Positions 62,269 to 64,000 of a stretch of 64,000 nt of DNA are shown piece by piece. Location: contig NZ_AUHI01000014.1 in NCBI RefSeq assembly GCF_000423105.1, positions 1 through 64,000 on the forward strand, read 5' to 3'. Numbering within the stretch: position 1 is the first letter of the stretch; each line of letters begins with the position of its first letter. The notes beneath the pieces are model-generated. The model searched no databases. It had not been told where the DNA came from and saw nothing but the letters and a program-made list of their open reading frames with translations. This stretch comes from Halalkalibacillus halophilus DSM 18494 (GTDB lineage Bacteria; Bacillota; Bacilli; Bacillales; Alkalibacillaceae). Position numbers and translations under genes: made by a program.

Positions 62269-63153
62269 ATGTCTAACGTAGGTACAAGTCGTGTAAAACG
62301 TGGTATGGCAGAAATGCAAAAAGGCGGCGTCATAATGGATGTTGTCAATGCAGAACAAGCGAAAATTGCTGAGGAAGCTGGAGCAGTTGCCGTTATGGCA
62401 CTAGAACGTGTTCCATCTGATATTCGTGCAGCAGGTGGAGTTGCCCGTATGGCAGATCCAACTGTAACAGAAGAAGTTTTAAATGCAGTGTCTATTCCTG
62501 TCATGGCAAAAGCGCGTATTGGTCATATTGTAGAAGCGCGTGTTTTAGAAGCTATGGGTGCAGATTATATTGATGAAAGTGAAGTATTAACTCCAGCAGA
62601 TGATATTTATCATATCGATAAAAATGATTTCACTGTTCCTTTTGTTTGCGGTTGCCGTAATTTAGGAGAAGCTTTACGTAGAATTGGTGAAGGAGCTTCG
62701 ATGCTTCGTACAAAAGGGGAACCAGGAACAGGTAATATCGTTGAAGCTGTTCGTCATATGCGTGAAGTACAAAGTGAAATTCGTCATATTCAAAATATGC
62801 AAAAAGACGAGATCATGGTCTACGCAAAACAGACTGGATCTCCTTATGAGCTGTTGTTAGAAATAAAAGAACTCGGTCGTTTACCGGTTGTGAACTTTGC
62901 AGCTGGTGGAATTGCGACACCTTCAGATGCTGCTTTAATGATGGAATTAGGAGCGGACGGCGTATTCGTTGGCTCTGGTATCTTTAAGTCAGATAATCCA
63001 CAGAAATTCGCTCGCTCGATTGTAGAGGCAACGACGCATTATCAAGATTATGAATTAATTGCGAAGTTATCAAAAGGATTAGGGACAGCAATGCCAGGCA
63101 TTGAGATGGCTTCCTTAACGGATCATGATCGTATGCAAGACCGTAGTGAGTAA
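62269..63153 (+). CDS. pdxS: Pyridoxal 5'-phosphate synthase subunit PdxS
   Basis: PdxS makes PLP from ribose-5-phosphate, glyceraldehyde-3-phosphate and ammonia supplied by PdxT. The 294-residue beta/alpha barrel has MAKARIGHIVEA with the first catalytic Lys (residue 80 or so), RTKGEPGTGN with the second (near 149), and GADGVFVGSGIF. The ribosome binding site is GGGGGAG. It is 12 bases before pdxT. Confidence 0.98.
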   Translation: MSNVGTSRVKRGMAEMQKGGVIMDVVNAEQAKIAEEAGAVAVMALERVPSDIRAAGGVARMADPTVTEEVLNAVSIPVMAKARIGHIVEARVLEAMGADYIDESEVLTPADDIYHIDKNDFTVPFVCGCRNLGEALRRIGEGASMLRTKGEPGTGNIVEAVRHMREVQSEIRHIQNMQKDEIMVYAKQTGSPYELLLEIKELGRLPVVNFAAGGIATPSDAALMMELGADGVFVGSGIFKSDNPQKFARSIVEATTHYQDYELIAKLSKGLGTAMPGIEMASLTDHDRMQDRSE

Positions 63154-63165
63154 AGGAGTTACAAC

Positions 63166-63756
63166 ATGATGAAAATAGGTGTGTTAGGACTTCAAGGTGC
63201 AATTATTGAACATGCCCGTACTATTGAGGCATGTGGGCAAGAAGCGGTAATTGTGAAGCGAAAAGAACAACTAGATGATATAGATGGATTAATTTTACCT
63301 GGCGGGGAGAGTACTACAATGCGCCGGTTAATTGATCGCTATGAATTTTTTGATGCGTTAGTCGACTTCGGCAAATCTGGTAAACCAATCTTTGGTACCT
63401 GTGCTGGTTTAATCTTACTCGCAACAGATATTGATGGCCAAGATGATGCACATTTAAAGCTCATGGATATGAAAGTTTCTAGAAATGCTTTTGGAAGACA
63501 GCGAGAAAGCTTTGAAGTGGCATTAGAAATGAAAGGTGTTGCTCCTGATTTTGAAGCGGTATTTATTCGTGCACCTTATATTTTAGAGGTGAAAGAAAAT
63601 ACAGAAGTGATTGCTTCTTACAATGATAAGATTGTTGCAGCAAGACAGGATCATTATTTAGTAACAGCTTTTCATCCAGAGCTGACAGATGACCATCGAT
63701 TGGTACAGTATTTTGTTGAGATGGTAAAAGAATCTAGGAAAAAGCTTGCAAGCTAA
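63166..63756 (+). CDS. pdxT: Pyridoxal 5'-phosphate synthase glutaminase PdxT
   Basis: PdxT releases ammonia from glutamine for PdxS. The 196-residue class I amidotransferase begins KIGVLGLQGAIIEH, has the nucleophile Cys in GTCAGLILLA (near residue 79) and the His-Glu pair in TAFHPELTDD. Length and neighbour are standard. Confidence 0.98.
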   Translation: MMKIGVLGLQGAIIEHARTIEACGQEAVIVKRKEQLDDIDGLILPGGESTTMRRLIDRYEFFDALVDFGKSGKPIFGTCAGLILLATDIDGQDDAHLKLMDMKVSRNAFGRQRESFEVALEMKGVAPDFEAVFIRAPYILEVKENTEVIASYNDKIVAARQDHYLVTAFHPELTDDHRLVQYFVEMVKESRKKLAS

Positions 63757-63805
63757 ATAGAAAACCGTTATATTAAAATATACAATTAACTTATGCGTTG
63801 ATAGG

Positions 63806-64000
63806 AACTAGTAATAGGGATACTTTTTAAAGAGAGCTGGTGGCCGCTGTGAACCAGTAAAAGTGAGCTATGAATCCATCCTGGAGCAGATTAGCCGAAC
63901 TTTATTAGTAAGCTAATCCGGCGTCAGACACCGTTACACGTCTTCCGAGTTGGAAGAGCATTCGTCTCTTCAACCAGGGTGGTATCGCGGGTAGTATATA
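63806..64000 (+). promoter_or_regulatory. T-box leader, serine-specific, probably of serS
   Basis: The leader has a stem I with AGTA and GAA-TCC (63873-63877), making TCC (Ser) the likely specifier, and the T-box AGGGTGGTATCGCGGG (63976-63991) that pairs with the uncharged tRNA end. The terminator and coding region lie beyond the right edge. In B. subtilis serS follows pdxT with such a leader. Confidence 0.9.

Overview
The window is the replication-origin region of a low-G+C, spore-forming Bacillota chromosome, most likely a Bacillaceae member of the Oceanobacillus/Virgibacillus/Gracilibacillus kind. The gene order (walJIHKR, purA, dnaB, rplI, gdpP, rpsR-ssb-rpsF, ychF, spo0J-soj, noc, rsmG, mnmG, mnmE, jag, yidC, rnpA, rpmH, oriC, dnaA, dnaN, yaaA, recF, remB, gyrB, gyrA, dacA, pdxST, serS T-box) is that of the Bacillus subtilis origin. 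Sporulation-linked genes (yyaC, jag, spoIIIJ-type yidC, soj/spo0J) fit a spore former. Several secreted or exported domains are rich in Asp and Glu, which hints at a salt-tolerant host. Genus is inference only.

Layout. Positions 1-9.9 kb are an accessory island next to the 3' end of rlmH: the start of a small secreted protein, a 0.3-kb stretch with RNA-like secondary structure, an overlapping three-gene operon (DUF6361-like protein, phospholipase-D-fold nuclease, SNF2-like helicase), and a DUF2075 nuclease-helicase with a MazG-like pyrophosphohydrolase. This looks like a defence island. From 9.9 to 42.4 kb almost all genes run leftwards, away from oriC: rlmH, htrC, the WalRK operon, a LysM/G5/M23 cell-wall peptidase, a NUDIX enzyme, tRNA-Phe and tRNA-Asp, purA, the DnaB helicase, ribosomal and c-di-AMP genes, chromosome-segregation genes with three perfect parS sites, tRNA-modification genes, and yidC-rnpA-rpmH. 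The bipartite oriC flanks dnaA (42.4-44.5 kb). To the right, genes run rightwards.

Between dnaN and yaaA, normally neighbours, lies about 7 kb of foreign-looking DNA: an insertion-sequence-like scar, a group II intron with a dead reverse-transcriptase gene, a two-component system, a YhgE/Pip membrane protein and a small possible transposase remnant. The intron sits in the terminator and stop codon of the histidine-kinase gene and has rewritten the end of that protein.

The most unusual structure is a set of four intergenic arrays built from short units at a 20-21 bp period (17.86-18.01, 20.90-21.24, 27.77-27.93 and 60.54-60.69 kb). Each lies just downstream of an intrinsic terminator and before the next transcription unit. 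Two of them share one DnaA-box-like core on opposite strands on the two sides of oriC. I know of no description of such arrays. A cluster of DnaA-box-like sites also sits upstream of rlmH.
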